From Aurantiacibacter sp. MUD61 (GTDB lineage: Bacteria > Pseudomonadota > Alphaproteobacteria > Sphingomonadales > Sphingomonadaceae), in contig NZ_CP115446.1 of NCBI RefSeq assembly GCF_027912455.1, forward strand, positions 310,001-374,000: a DNA stretch of 64,000 nucleotides, read 5' to 3'. The position numbers were made by a program, and so were the translations under genes. Below the pieces are notes generated by a model. That model was not told where the DNA came from. It did no database searches and saw nothing but the letters and a program-made list of their open reading frames with translations. This document shows, piece after piece, positions 18,277 to 24,561 of the stretch; within the stretch, counting starts at the first letter, position 1, and every line of letters starts with the position of its first letter.

Positions 18277-18302
18277 AATTGGGCCGGTAGCGGACTGTCC
18301 GG
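18277..18302. repeat. 26-bp GGGCCGG repeat, copy 1
   Basis: AATTGGGCCGGTAGCGGACT and following bases recur at 25583-25608 and, more diverged, at 27442-27467. This copy lies 34 nt beyond the 3' end of rtcR. The copy at 25583 lies 8 nt beyond the 3' end of rtcA, so the pair brackets the RNA-repair locus. Part of it can fold as a hairpin. Confidence 0.6.
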
Positions 18303-18335
18303 TTTTGGCGATGAAAGTGCGGATAGCTGACTCTG

Positions 18336-19922
18336 CTATCTTGCGACTATGTCCCAATCCAATCCAAACTTGGCTAGGTATTTCCGCAGTCGATCAGAGT
18401 CATTGGTCGATTTGCGTTTTTCTCGAGAAGCAGCGAACAATGTGCGTCCTGCGTCAGAAAGGCTGGCTGAGCGTCGGCACACTTCAACCACATATTCCAG
18501 CTGTACCCGGTCGAAAGGGTCGATCGCCTCCACGCGATCCTTTCTGAGCAAGTCGGTCAACACGCCTATCTCTCCCTTGTCGCCCGACCAGAGCCGTGCG
18601 AGGCGACCAGTTTCGAACTCCACAGCCTCGCGGTCGATCCTGCCGGTCGGGCAAAGTGTCGCCATGCGGGTTACGCTGGCGGCGAGGTCGCGGAAATTGC
18701 CTTGCCACCGTGCAGACGGGCTCTCGGCAAAAGCGAGATAGCGGTCGCGCGCTTCCTTGTTGAATGTAACGCGCGTGCCTTCGCGTTCTGCGAAGCGTTC
18801 GAGTTCGTAGTCGAGGTTGGGTTCGATATCTTCGCGCCGCTCGGCGAGCCCGGGCAATGCGAAGGTCCAAAGATTCAAGCGTGCGAACAGGTCTTCGCGG
18901 AAATTTCCGGCGGCAACTTCATCCATGAGGTTGCGGTTGGTCCCGGCGATCAGTTGGAACTCGCTCTTGGCCTCGCTGTCCGCACCAACCGGAAGGAAGC
19001 GCCCTTCCTCGATCGCGCGCAGGATCATCGCCTGTTCGTCAAGGCCTAGCTCACCAATCTCGTCGAGGAACAGGAGGCCCTTGTCGGCACTCTTGAGCAG
19101 GCCGGGCCGGTCCTGCACCGCACCCGTGAAAGCTCCCTTCTTGTGGCCGAACAGGGCTGACATTGCGCTGTCGCCCTTCACGGTTGCGCAGTTTACCTCC
19201 ACAAATGGCCCTTCGACCTGATGGCGCAGTTTCTTGAGCTCGTAGACCTTGCGCGCGAGCTGGCTTTTGCCTGCGCCGGTCGGGCCCATCAGCAGGATCG
19301 GCGCGCGGCTGCGGACAGCGACCTGTTCGATCTCCTCGATCATGCGGTTGAAGGCCGCGTTGCGGGTTTCGATCCCGCTCTTGAGGAAGCTGGTGCTTTC
19401 CGCGCTCGCCTCGGCAAAGCGACTGGCGATGGAATCGTAGCGGGAAAGGTCGAGATCTATCGAGGCCCAAGTGCCGATCGGCTGCGGCGCTCCCTTGTGA
19501 GGCTGTGTCTGCAAGAGCTTACCGGGCAGATAGCGCGCCTCTGTAAGCAAGAAGAGGCAGATCTGCGCCACATGCGTGCCGGTGGTGATGTGTATCAGGT
19601 AATCATGGGCGTCTGGATCGAATTCGAACTCACGCGCGAAATCGAGCAGCTTTCCATAAACCTCCTCGAAGTCCCATGCGTCTTCAAAATCCATGACGTG
19701 GGGGACGACCTCGGTCTCGGGTGAGACGTCGCGGATATCCTGCATCACGAATTCTGCGAGGCGGCGGTGATAGCTGCCGTGAATCAACACAAACCGATCC
19801 ACCCGCAGGTCCTCCTGCATGCAGATGCTGACCGTGGGGCGCCACTTGTTCCAGCGTGACGGACCAAACTTTGCGGCATCGAGCGTTGAGCCGAGAAAAC
19901 CAATGACAGTGGTGGGCCTCAT
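18336..19922 (-). CDS. rtcR: RtcR, sigma54-dependent activator of RNA repair genes
   Basis: This 528-residue protein has an N-terminal CARF-type sensory domain (about 1-180, starting TTVIGFLGSTLDA), a central AAA+ domain with Walker A GPTGAGKS (about 216-223), the sigma54-contacting GAFTGA loop and Walker B LLFLDEIGEL, and a C-terminal helix-turn-helix region (SLSDAGRTLFAAS). Known RtcR proteins sense RNA damage products and open sigma54 promoters for rtcBA. It is divergent from rsr, with the sigma54 promoter and palindromes between them. Length and domain order match characterised RtcR, so the call is firm. Confidence 0.95.
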   Translation of the reverse strand: MRPTTVIGFLGSTLDAAKFGPSRWNKWRPTVSICMQEDLRVDRFVLIHGSYHRRLAEFVMQDIRDVSPETEVVPHVMDFEDAWDFEEVYGKLLDFAREFEFDPDAHDYLIHITTGTHVAQICLFLLTEARYLPGKLLQTQPHKGAPQPIGTWASIDLDLSRYDSIASRFAEASAESTSFLKSGIETRNAAFNRMIEEIEQVAVRSRAPILLMGPTGAGKSQLARKVYELKKLRHQVEGPFVEVNCATVKGDSAMSALFGHKKGAFTGAVQDRPGLLKSADKGLLFLDEIGELGLDEQAMILRAIEEGRFLPVGADSEAKSEFQLIAGTNRNLMDEVAAGNFREDLFARLNLWTFALPGLAERREDIEPNLDYELERFAEREGTRVTFNKEARDRYLAFAESPSARWQGNFRDLAASVTRMATLCPTGRIDREAVEFETGRLARLWSGDKGEIGVLTDLLRKDRVEAIDPFDRVQLEYVVEVCRRSASLSDAGRTLFAASREKRKSTNDSDRLRKYLAKFGLDWDIVAR

Positions 19923-19930
19923 GCTCTCGG

Positions 19931-19973
19931 TGATAAATTTTTATCATAAGCGATACAAGAGAATAGATTTCTC
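19931..19973. promoter_or_regulatory. Palindromes in rtcR-rsr intergenic region (candidate RtcR or autoregulatory sites)
   Basis: Two inverted repeats lie 93-135 bp upstream of the sigma54 box: TGATAAA-TT-TTTATCA at 19931-19946, eight bases before the rtcR start codon, and GAGAA-N5-TTCTC at 19959-19973. Bacterial enhancer-binding proteins usually bind palindromes 80-150 bp upstream of sigma54 promoters, so both are candidates. The first could also regulate rtcR itself. Confidence 0.45.
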
Positions 19974-20065
19974 GCAACTTCACGATGTGCTGTCGAGAAG
20001 ATCGAGCCCAAAGAATCGTATATATTTCAGTGTACTATGCGAAATTCGCAGCGCGCGACTCAAAA

Positions 20066-20082
20066 TTGGCACGCCTCATGCT
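20066..20082 (+). promoter_or_regulatory. Sigma54 promoter of rsr-Y RNA-rtcB-rlaP-rtcA
   Basis: TTGGCACGCCTCATGCT has the invariant GG (20068-20069) and GC (20080-20081) separated by exactly 10 nt and closely follows the TGGCACG-N4-TTGCW consensus. Transcription would start near 20093, about 100 nt before the rsr ATG. The position between rtcR and its expected target genes supports function. Confidence 0.85.
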
Positions 20083-20190
20083 CTATCCAAACCGTCGGGT
20101 AAGTCGAACACCCGGCGAGACGCGGGAAACGGGCGGTCGGAATGGGCCGGCCGCCCAAAGCCCGATGAAGTTTCATGATGGAGTTGGACT

Positions 20191-21750
20191 ATGGCCAACA
20201 AAACGCTTTTTTCCTCGGCGCTGGCGAATTTCCGGCCGCGCACGGACACTGTAAACCAGGCAGGCGGCAACGCCTATGCCTATGGCCCCGAAGCCCTGCT
20301 CGCGCAGCTAGCCGCAACCGGCACGTTGTCGGACGGTTTCTACGCCGATGCGCAGGACCAGCTTGCCAAGGCGCTTGAAGCAGCCTGGGCGGTGGACGCC
20401 GAATGGGTTGCCAAGTGTGCGATGTACGCTCGCCAGTCGGGCGCGATGAAGGATATGCCAGCATTGCTGACTGCAGTGCTATCGATGTCCGATCCGGACC
20501 TGATGGTCCCGGTGTTCAAGCGCGTGATCGATAATGGCCGCATGCTGCGCAACTTTGTGCAGATCATGCGTTCAGGCCAGACTGGGCGCACTTCGCTCGG
20601 CTCGCGTCCGAAGCGGCTGGTGCGCGAATGGCTGGAAAATGCCTCGCCCCGCCAGCTGATGCAGGCGGCGACGGGCAATGATCCGAGCCTGGCGGATATC
20701 GTGAAGATGGTTCACCCGGCTCCGGCTTCGGCCGAACGGCGTGCCTTCTACGGCTGGCTGATCGGCAAGCCCTACGATGTAGCGGCGCTGCCGAAGGAGA
20801 TCGCCGATTTCGAAGCATGGAAGGCGGACCGTTCGCGGCCCCTGCCCGATGTGCCCTTTGAATGGCTGACCGCCTTCGAGCTGACCGCAAAGCAGTGGGC
20901 TGTGCTGGCAGAGCGCATCGGGTGGCAGGCGTTGCGGATGAACCTCAACACGCTGTCGCGTAAGGGAGTGTTCCAGATCGACGGAGTGACCGAGATGGTT
21001 GCTGCGCGGCTGGCCGATCCCGATGCAATCGCCCGCGTGAAGCCGATGCCCTACCAGTTGATGACTGCACTGACCCAAGTCGGTGACGGCGTCCCGCTGG
21101 CGGTGCAGGCTGCGCTTGAGAGGGCTCTGGACCTGTCGCTTGCGAAGGTCCCGGTGCTGGAAGGCAATGTCGTAGTGTGTCCGGACGTGTCGGGCTCGAT
21201 GGGCTCGCCCGCGACCGGCTACCGCAAGGGCGCGACTTCGGTTGTGCGCTGCATCGACATCGCCGCGCTGGCTTCAGCCGCGATGCTGCGGAGCAATTCG
21301 CAGACCCGTGTGCTCCCGTTCGAAGTGAACGTGGTGGAGCTCAAGCTTGATCCCAAGGCTCGCGTAGCGGTGAATGCCGCAAAGCTGGCGGGGGTTGGCG
21401 GTGGCGGAACCAACGTCTCGGCCCCGCTTGCCTTGCTGAATCGCGAGAAGGCGATGGTCGATTGTGTAGTCATCGTTTCGGACAATGAGTCCTGGTTCGA
21501 TGCGCCGCGTCCGTGGTCCTATGGCGATGCTTCGGCGACGATGAAGGAGTGGAACAAGCTGAAGGCCCGTAACCCGGGTGCGAAGCTGATCTGCATCGAC
21601 ATCCAGCCTTACGGCTCGACGCAGGCGAAAGATCGCAAGGACATCATGAGTGTCGGTGGTTTCACCGACGCGGTGTTCGACGCAATGGCACGCTTCGCAA
21701 ATGGCGATGCGAAGGATTGGGTCGAGATCGTCAACGAAGTGGAGGTTTGA
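20191..21750 (+). CDS. rsr: Ro60 orthologue (TROVE plus vWA domain)
   Basis: This 519-residue protein has an N-terminal HEAT-like TROVE ring domain (about 15-320) and a C-terminal von Willebrand A domain with an intact metal-binding MIDAS: DVSGSM (about 332-337), the Thr in GGGTNVSAP and the Asp in VIVSDNES. Ro60 proteins bind misfolded RNAs in the ring and Y RNAs on its outer face. In bacteria Y RNA tethers Ro60 to exonucleases such as PNPase for RNA decay. The start is ATG with GGAG 9-10 nt upstream. It is the first gene after the sigma54 promoter and is followed within 5 nt by the Y-RNA-like array, as expected for its RNA partners. Confidence 0.95.
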   Translation: MANKTLFSSALANFRPRTDTVNQAGGNAYAYGPEALLAQLAATGTLSDGFYADAQDQLAKALEAAWAVDAEWVAKCAMYARQSGAMKDMPALLTAVLSMSDPDLMVPVFKRVIDNGRMLRNFVQIMRSGQTGRTSLGSRPKRLVREWLENASPRQLMQAATGNDPSLADIVKMVHPAPASAERRAFYGWLIGKPYDVAALPKEIADFEAWKADRSRPLPDVPFEWLTAFELTAKQWAVLAERIGWQALRMNLNTLSRKGVFQIDGVTEMVAARLADPDAIARVKPMPYQLMTALTQVGDGVPLAVQAALERALDLSLAKVPVLEGNVVVCPDVSGSMGSPATGYRKGATSVVRCIDIAALASAAMLRSNSQTRVLPFEVNVVELKLDPKARVAVNAAKLAGVGGGGTNVSAPLALLNREKAMVDCVVIVSDNESWFDAPRPWSYGDASATMKEWNKLKARNPGAKLICIDIQPYGSTQAKDRKDIMSVGGFTDAVFDAMARFANGDAKDWVEIVNEVEV

Positions 21751-21754
21751 AACA

Positions 21755-21857
21755 TCAAAGGTCGCGGCGAATGCCGGGAAGGACTACATCCTGTCACGAT
21801 GGTGGTCTCTGAAAAGGGGCGCCGGTCTTTCCCAAGCCTCGTCGCCGCGACCTTTGA
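21755..21857 (+). ncRNA. Y-RNA-like unit 1 (no tRNA-like module)
   Basis: The 103-nt unit is closed by a perfect 16-bp basal stem (21755-21770 with 21842-21857). Next come the motif shared by all five units, ATGCCGGGAAGGACTACAT (21771-21789), and an upper stem of 9 bp (GGGAAGGAC 21776-21784 with GTCTTTCCC 21825-21833). An asymmetric internal loop with AAGCCTCG on the 3' side corresponds to the Ro-binding region of Y RNAs. The 40-nt terminal loop has no T-arm or D-arm signature. It starts 5 nt after the rsr stop codon. Confidence 0.8.
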
Positions 21858-21867
21858 ATAGATTGAT

Positions 21868-22044
21868 TTTGGAAAGGGCCGGGGCAAATGCCGGTGGGAC
21901 TACATCTCCCACATGATAGGCCCGACGAGTAAAGCGCCCCATGGGAGCAATCCTGCGGGGAGATGTGGGTTCGAATCCCGCCGCTGGAGCGTTGCTTAAG
22001 GGTCGATTGTCTCACCAACACTCGTTGCCCCGACCTTTTCCAAA
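21868..22044 (+). ncRNA. Y-RNA-like unit 2 with large tRNA-like module
   Basis: The 177-nt unit has a 20-bp basal stem (21868-21887 with 22025-22044; one G-U and one C-A). The shared motif ATGCCGGTGGGACTACAT is at 21888-21905, with the upper stem GGTGGGAC/GTCTCACC. Inside is a canonical T-arm (GTGGG TTCGAAT CCCGC, 21965-21981). Around it I read a D-loop-opened permuted tRNA: D-stem halves AAGC (21932-21935) and GCTT (21994-21997), an anticodon-arm mimic CCCC...GGGG (21937-21960), a 4-nt variable loop, and an acceptor remnant of 3 bp capped by UGGA (21982-21991). The T-arm is certain; the rest is a manual folding. Confidence 0.78.
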
Positions 22045-22183
22045 TTCACGGCGAATGCCGGAAGGACTACATCGAATTGTAATCGCCAGGTCGCGGGTTC
22101 GAATCCCGCCAGGTCCACCAACTATGGGCCTGTAGCTCAGCAGGTAGAGCAGGAACGTCTTTCCAAAACCTCGTCGCCGTGAA
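22045..22183 (+). ncRNA. Y-RNA-like unit 3: circularly permuted tRNA with CCA on a Ro stem
   Basis: The 139-nt unit has a perfect 10-bp basal stem (22045-22054 with 22174-22183), the shared motif at 22055-22072 and the upper stem GGAAGGAC/GTCTTTCC. The inner part is a nearly canonical tRNA in permuted order: variable loop AGGTC, T-arm GCGGG TTCGAAT CCCGC (22093-22109), 3' acceptor strand CAGGTCC, discriminator A and CCA (22110-22120). A 5-nt linker follows, then 5' acceptor strand GGGCCTG (22126-22132), UA at the 8-9 positions, and D-arm GCTC AGCAGGTA GAGC (22135-22150). The 7-bp acceptor stem pairs with one G-U. A mini-hairpin with loop ATTGTAA (22076-22082) may be a relic anticodon arm (UGU). 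Confidence 0.85.
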
Positions 22184-22197
22184 CCTGAATACAAATC

Positions 22198-22323
22198 GCT
22201 GGCGGATGCCGGTGGGACTACATGGATAGAGCGCCTTCGAAAGAAGGAGGTCGGCGGTCCAAATCCGCCCCCGGGCAACCGGAGTAGCTCAGTAAAACGT
22301 CTCATCAATCACTCGCCGCCGGC
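22198..22323 (+). ncRNA. Y-RNA-like unit 4: D-loop-permuted tRNA capped by GNRA tetraloops
   Basis: The 126-nt unit has an 8-bp basal stem (22198-22205 with 22316-22323). The shared motif starts at 22206, and the upper stem GGTGGGAC/GTCTCATC uses G-U pairs. The inner order is D-loop 3' half with GAGC (22229-22232), anticodon-arm mimic CCTTC GAAA GAAGG (22234-22247), variable loop AGGTC, T-arm GGCGG TCCAAAT CCGCC (22253-22269), a 4-bp acceptor CCGG GCAA CCGG (22271-22282), UA, then D-stem GCTC (22287-22290). Thus the Ro stem replaces the D-loop, the anticodon loop is a GAAA tetraloop, and the acceptor end is closed by GCAA with no CCA. Confidence 0.82.
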
Positions 22324-22368
22324 ACCCTGCGCTCACGCAGCGAAGCGATAGAGCAGAATTACATCAGC

Positions 22369-22468
22369 GCTGGCGAATGCCGGTCGGGACTACATCGGTA
22401 ACCAGGCGGTTCGAACCCGCCCCTGCATGGCAACATGCGGAGAAGTCTCGCCAAAACTTGTCGCCAGC
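22369..22468 (+). ncRNA. Y-RNA-like unit 5: minimal T-arm plus GNRA-capped stem
   Basis: The 100-nt unit has an 8-bp basal stem (22369-22376 with 22461-22468), the shared motif at 22377-22395 with one extra base, and the upper stem GG(U)CGGGAC/GTCTCGCC. The inner part has a T-arm GGCGG TTCGAAC CCGCC (22405-22421) and an acceptor-like hairpin GCATG GCAA CATGC (22425-22438). No D-arm is recognisable. It ends 28 nt before the rtcB start codon, so the rtcB ribosome binding site begins just after it. Confidence 0.8.
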
Positions 22469-22496
22469 ACCTATGAAGAAGCATGAGGAGGTCGCC

Positions 22497-23723
22497 ATGA
22501 CCCAGACGACGTATGAATATCAGGACGTGGAGGGCGGGTCGCCGATCAAGATGTGGACCCGCGGCGTTCCCGTTGACGACAAGGCGCGTGAGCAGCTGAC
22601 CAAGGCGGCGAAGATGCCGTTCATCTTCAAGCATGTTGCGGCCATGCCCGACGTACATGTGGGGATCGGCGCGACCGTGGGTTCGGTAATCCCGACCAAG
22701 GGCGCCGTGATCCCGGCTGCGGTCGGCGTCGACATTGGCTGCGGCATGATGGCCGCGCGTACCTCGCTCGTGGCGAGCGACCTGCCGGACAACCTTGCCG
22801 GTATTCGCTCCGCGATAGAGGCGGCGGTGCCGCATGGCCGCGATGTCGGCCGGGGTAAGCGCGACAAGGGTTCGTGGGGCGATCCGCCTCCGGCCGTGGT
22901 CGATGCCTGGGCAAAGCTCGCCGAACGCTTCGGACAGATCGTCGCCAAGTATCCGCGGCTCAAGAACACGAACAACCTCGTGCATCTGGGGACGCTGGGA
23001 ACCGGCAACCACTTCATCGAGCTGTGCCTCGATACCGAGCAGCGGGTGTGGGTCATGCTCCACTCGGGCTCGCGCGGGGTGGGCAACGCGATCGGCACGT
23101 TCTTCATCGAGCTGGCCAAGCAAGACATGCGCAAGTGGCATATCAACCTGCCTGACCAGGACCTCGCCTATTTCCCCGAAGGGACCGACCATTTCGACGA
23201 CTATGTCGAAGCGGTCGAATGGGCGCAGGACTTCGCAGCGCTCAACCGGCGGGTGATGATGACGCATGTGCTCGACGCGGTGCGCAACCAGATCGCCAAG
23301 CCATTCGATGCCGAATGCGAAGCGGTGAACTGCCATCACAACTATGTGACGCGGGAAAACCACTTCGGCGAAAACGTGCTCGTTACCCGGAAGGGTGCGG
23401 TGCGGGCGGCGAAGGGCACGATGGGCATCATCCCCGGATCGATGGGGGCGAAGAGCTTTATCGTACGCGGGCTCGGCAATGCCGAGAGCTTCGACAGCTG
23501 CTCGCACGGTGCGGGTCGGGTCATGTCCCGGACGCAGGCGAAGAAGCTGGTGACGCTCGACGAGCATATCGCCGATACCGCTGGTGTCGAATGCCGCAAG
23601 GACGAGGGCGTGATCGATGAAACGCCCAAGGCCTACAAGCCGATCGAAGCCGTGATGGCCGCGCAGGCCGATCTGGTTGAGATCGTCCATACGCTGAAAC
23701 AGGTGGTGTGCGTGAAGGGGTAG
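22497..23723 (+). CDS. rtcB: RtcB, RNA-splicing ligase
   Basis: The 408-residue product has the same length as E. coli RtcB. Landmarks in order: VGVDIGCGMMAART with the metal-binding Cys82, LGTGNHFIEL, MLHSGSRGVGN, CEAVNCHHNYVTREN, GSMGAKSFIV, and SCSHGAGRVMSR with the guanylylated His. RtcB joins 2',3'-cyclic phosphate or 3'-phosphate ends to 5'-OH ends using GTP and Mn. The ATG at 22497 has GAGGAGG 5 nt upstream. The open frame extends upstream through Y unit 5, but that part is RNA, not protein. It lies in one operon with rlaP (43-nt gap) and rtcA. Confidence 0.96.
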   Translation: MTQTTYEYQDVEGGSPIKMWTRGVPVDDKAREQLTKAAKMPFIFKHVAAMPDVHVGIGATVGSVIPTKGAVIPAAVGVDIGCGMMAARTSLVASDLPDNLAGIRSAIEAAVPHGRDVGRGKRDKGSWGDPPPAVVDAWAKLAERFGQIVAKYPRLKNTNNLVHLGTLGTGNHFIELCLDTEQRVWVMLHSGSRGVGNAIGTFFIELAKQDMRKWHINLPDQDLAYFPEGTDHFDDYVEAVEWAQDFAALNRRVMMTHVLDAVRNQIAKPFDAECEAVNCHHNYVTRENHFGENVLVTRKGAVRAAKGTMGIIPGSMGAKSFIVRGLGNAESFDSCSHGAGRVMSRTQAKKLVTLDEHIADTAGVECRKDEGVIDETPKAYKPIEAVMAAQADLVEIVHTLKQVVCVKG

Positions 23724-23766
23724 CACCCTTCACGCCGCTACCTCCAAGAGACCAAAGATAATTTCT

Positions 23767-24561
23767 ATGCAGGATACACGAACCATCGCGCCCGATGTGC
23801 GCGCCGATATCGAAGCTCGTCTCGCCCGTGTGGCGAGCGAGGATGGCGTGCGCCTGCTGATGGCAGTGGAATCCGGTTCCCGCGCATGGGGTTTTCCTTC
23901 GCCTGACAGCGATTACGACGTGCGCTTTCTCCATATACGGCCTCGACGTGACTATCTCGCGCTCAAGCCGGTCCGCGATGTGGTCGAACGGCCCATTGTC
24001 GATGAGATCGATCTGAACGGCTGGGATCTTCGCAAGGCGCTTGGCCTCATGCTCAAGCACAACGCAGTGCTGTCGGAGTGGATCGAAAGCCCGATCCGAT
24101 ACATTGCCGATGATCCGGTGGTGGAGCAGCTTGCAGCCCTTGCAAACCGCCACTTTAATCCTCGTGGGTACGCGTTGCATTACGCGAGCCTTGGCAAGGG
24201 TACAGTGGGACGCTGGCTTGGCCCGGACGGCGAGATCGCCGTGAAGCGCTATTTCTATGCGCTGCGACCGGCGCTGTCCGTTCGTGCGCTGCGCCTCGAT
24301 CCGTCGAGGCGCCCGCCGATGAGCATGGTGCCGCTGATGCAGGCGGCTGACTTGGATCGGGTTCTGGTGGATCAGGTCGATGAACTGATCGCCCGAAAGG
24401 CGATAACCAAGGAAGCGGGAAACACCATCAGGCTGCCCGATATCGAGCGACTGGTAGTAGGTGAGCTCGAACGCGCTGGCGAAGTGCCAGAGCGCAAGGA
24501 GAACACGAACTTTGCGGAAGAGGCGGAAGCGCTCTTCATTGAATTGGTAGAGAAAGAATGA
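23767..24561 (+). CDS. rlaP: RlaP-type pol-beta nucleotidyltransferase (RNA repair associated)
   Basis: This 264-residue protein has the nucleotidyltransferase core near its N-terminus: ESGSRAWGFPSPDSDYDVRF (about 37-56), where GS and the DxD aspartates bind the metal and NTP. The rest matches the RlaP (PF10127/COG3541) group, which has been reported as neighbours of RtcB and other RNA ligases and proposed to modify or end-heal RNA. Its stop overlaps the rtcA start (ATGA), so it is coupled to rtcA. The enzymatic product, for example nucleotide addition to a tRNA-like end, is unproven. The CCA-bearing Y unit 3 in the same operon is an obvious candidate substrate. Confidence 0.85.
   Translation: MQDTRTIAPDVRADIEARLARVASEDGVRLLMAVESGSRAWGFPSPDSDYDVRFLHIRPRRDYLALKPVRDVVERPIVDEIDLNGWDLRKALGLMLKHNAVLSEWIESPIRYIADDPVVEQLAALANRHFNPRGYALHYASLGKGTVGRWLGPDGEIAVKRYFYALRPALSVRALRLDPSRRPPMSMVPLMQAADLDRVLVDQVDELIARKAITKEAGNTIRLPDIERLVVGELERAGEVPERKENTNFAEEAEALFIELVEKE

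Noticed and set aside
22081..22290. Ordinary tRNA genes suggested by TTCGAAT and AGCTCAG motifs
   Set aside because: The halves are in permuted order (T-arm and acceptor before D-arm) and are enclosed by Ro-type stems, so no contiguous 5'-to-3' tRNA exists here.
21755..22468. CRISPR-like array (recurring core of about 18 nt around GGACTACAT)
   Set aside because: Spacing is irregular (about 115-170 nt), the flanking sequences pair as stems, the units contain tRNA-like folds, and no cas genes are present. The CARF domain of RtcR is not evidence for CRISPR.
22377..22496. Upstream extension of rtcB to 22377
   Set aside because: The extra 40 codons translate Y-RNA unit 5. The ATG at 22497 has a perfect ribosome site and gives the standard length of 408.
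22359..23726. 455-codon minus-strand ORF opposite rtcB
   Set aside because: It is a shadow of the GC-rich rtcB gene, with no family resemblance and a His/Arg/Leu-rich composition typical of antisense frames.
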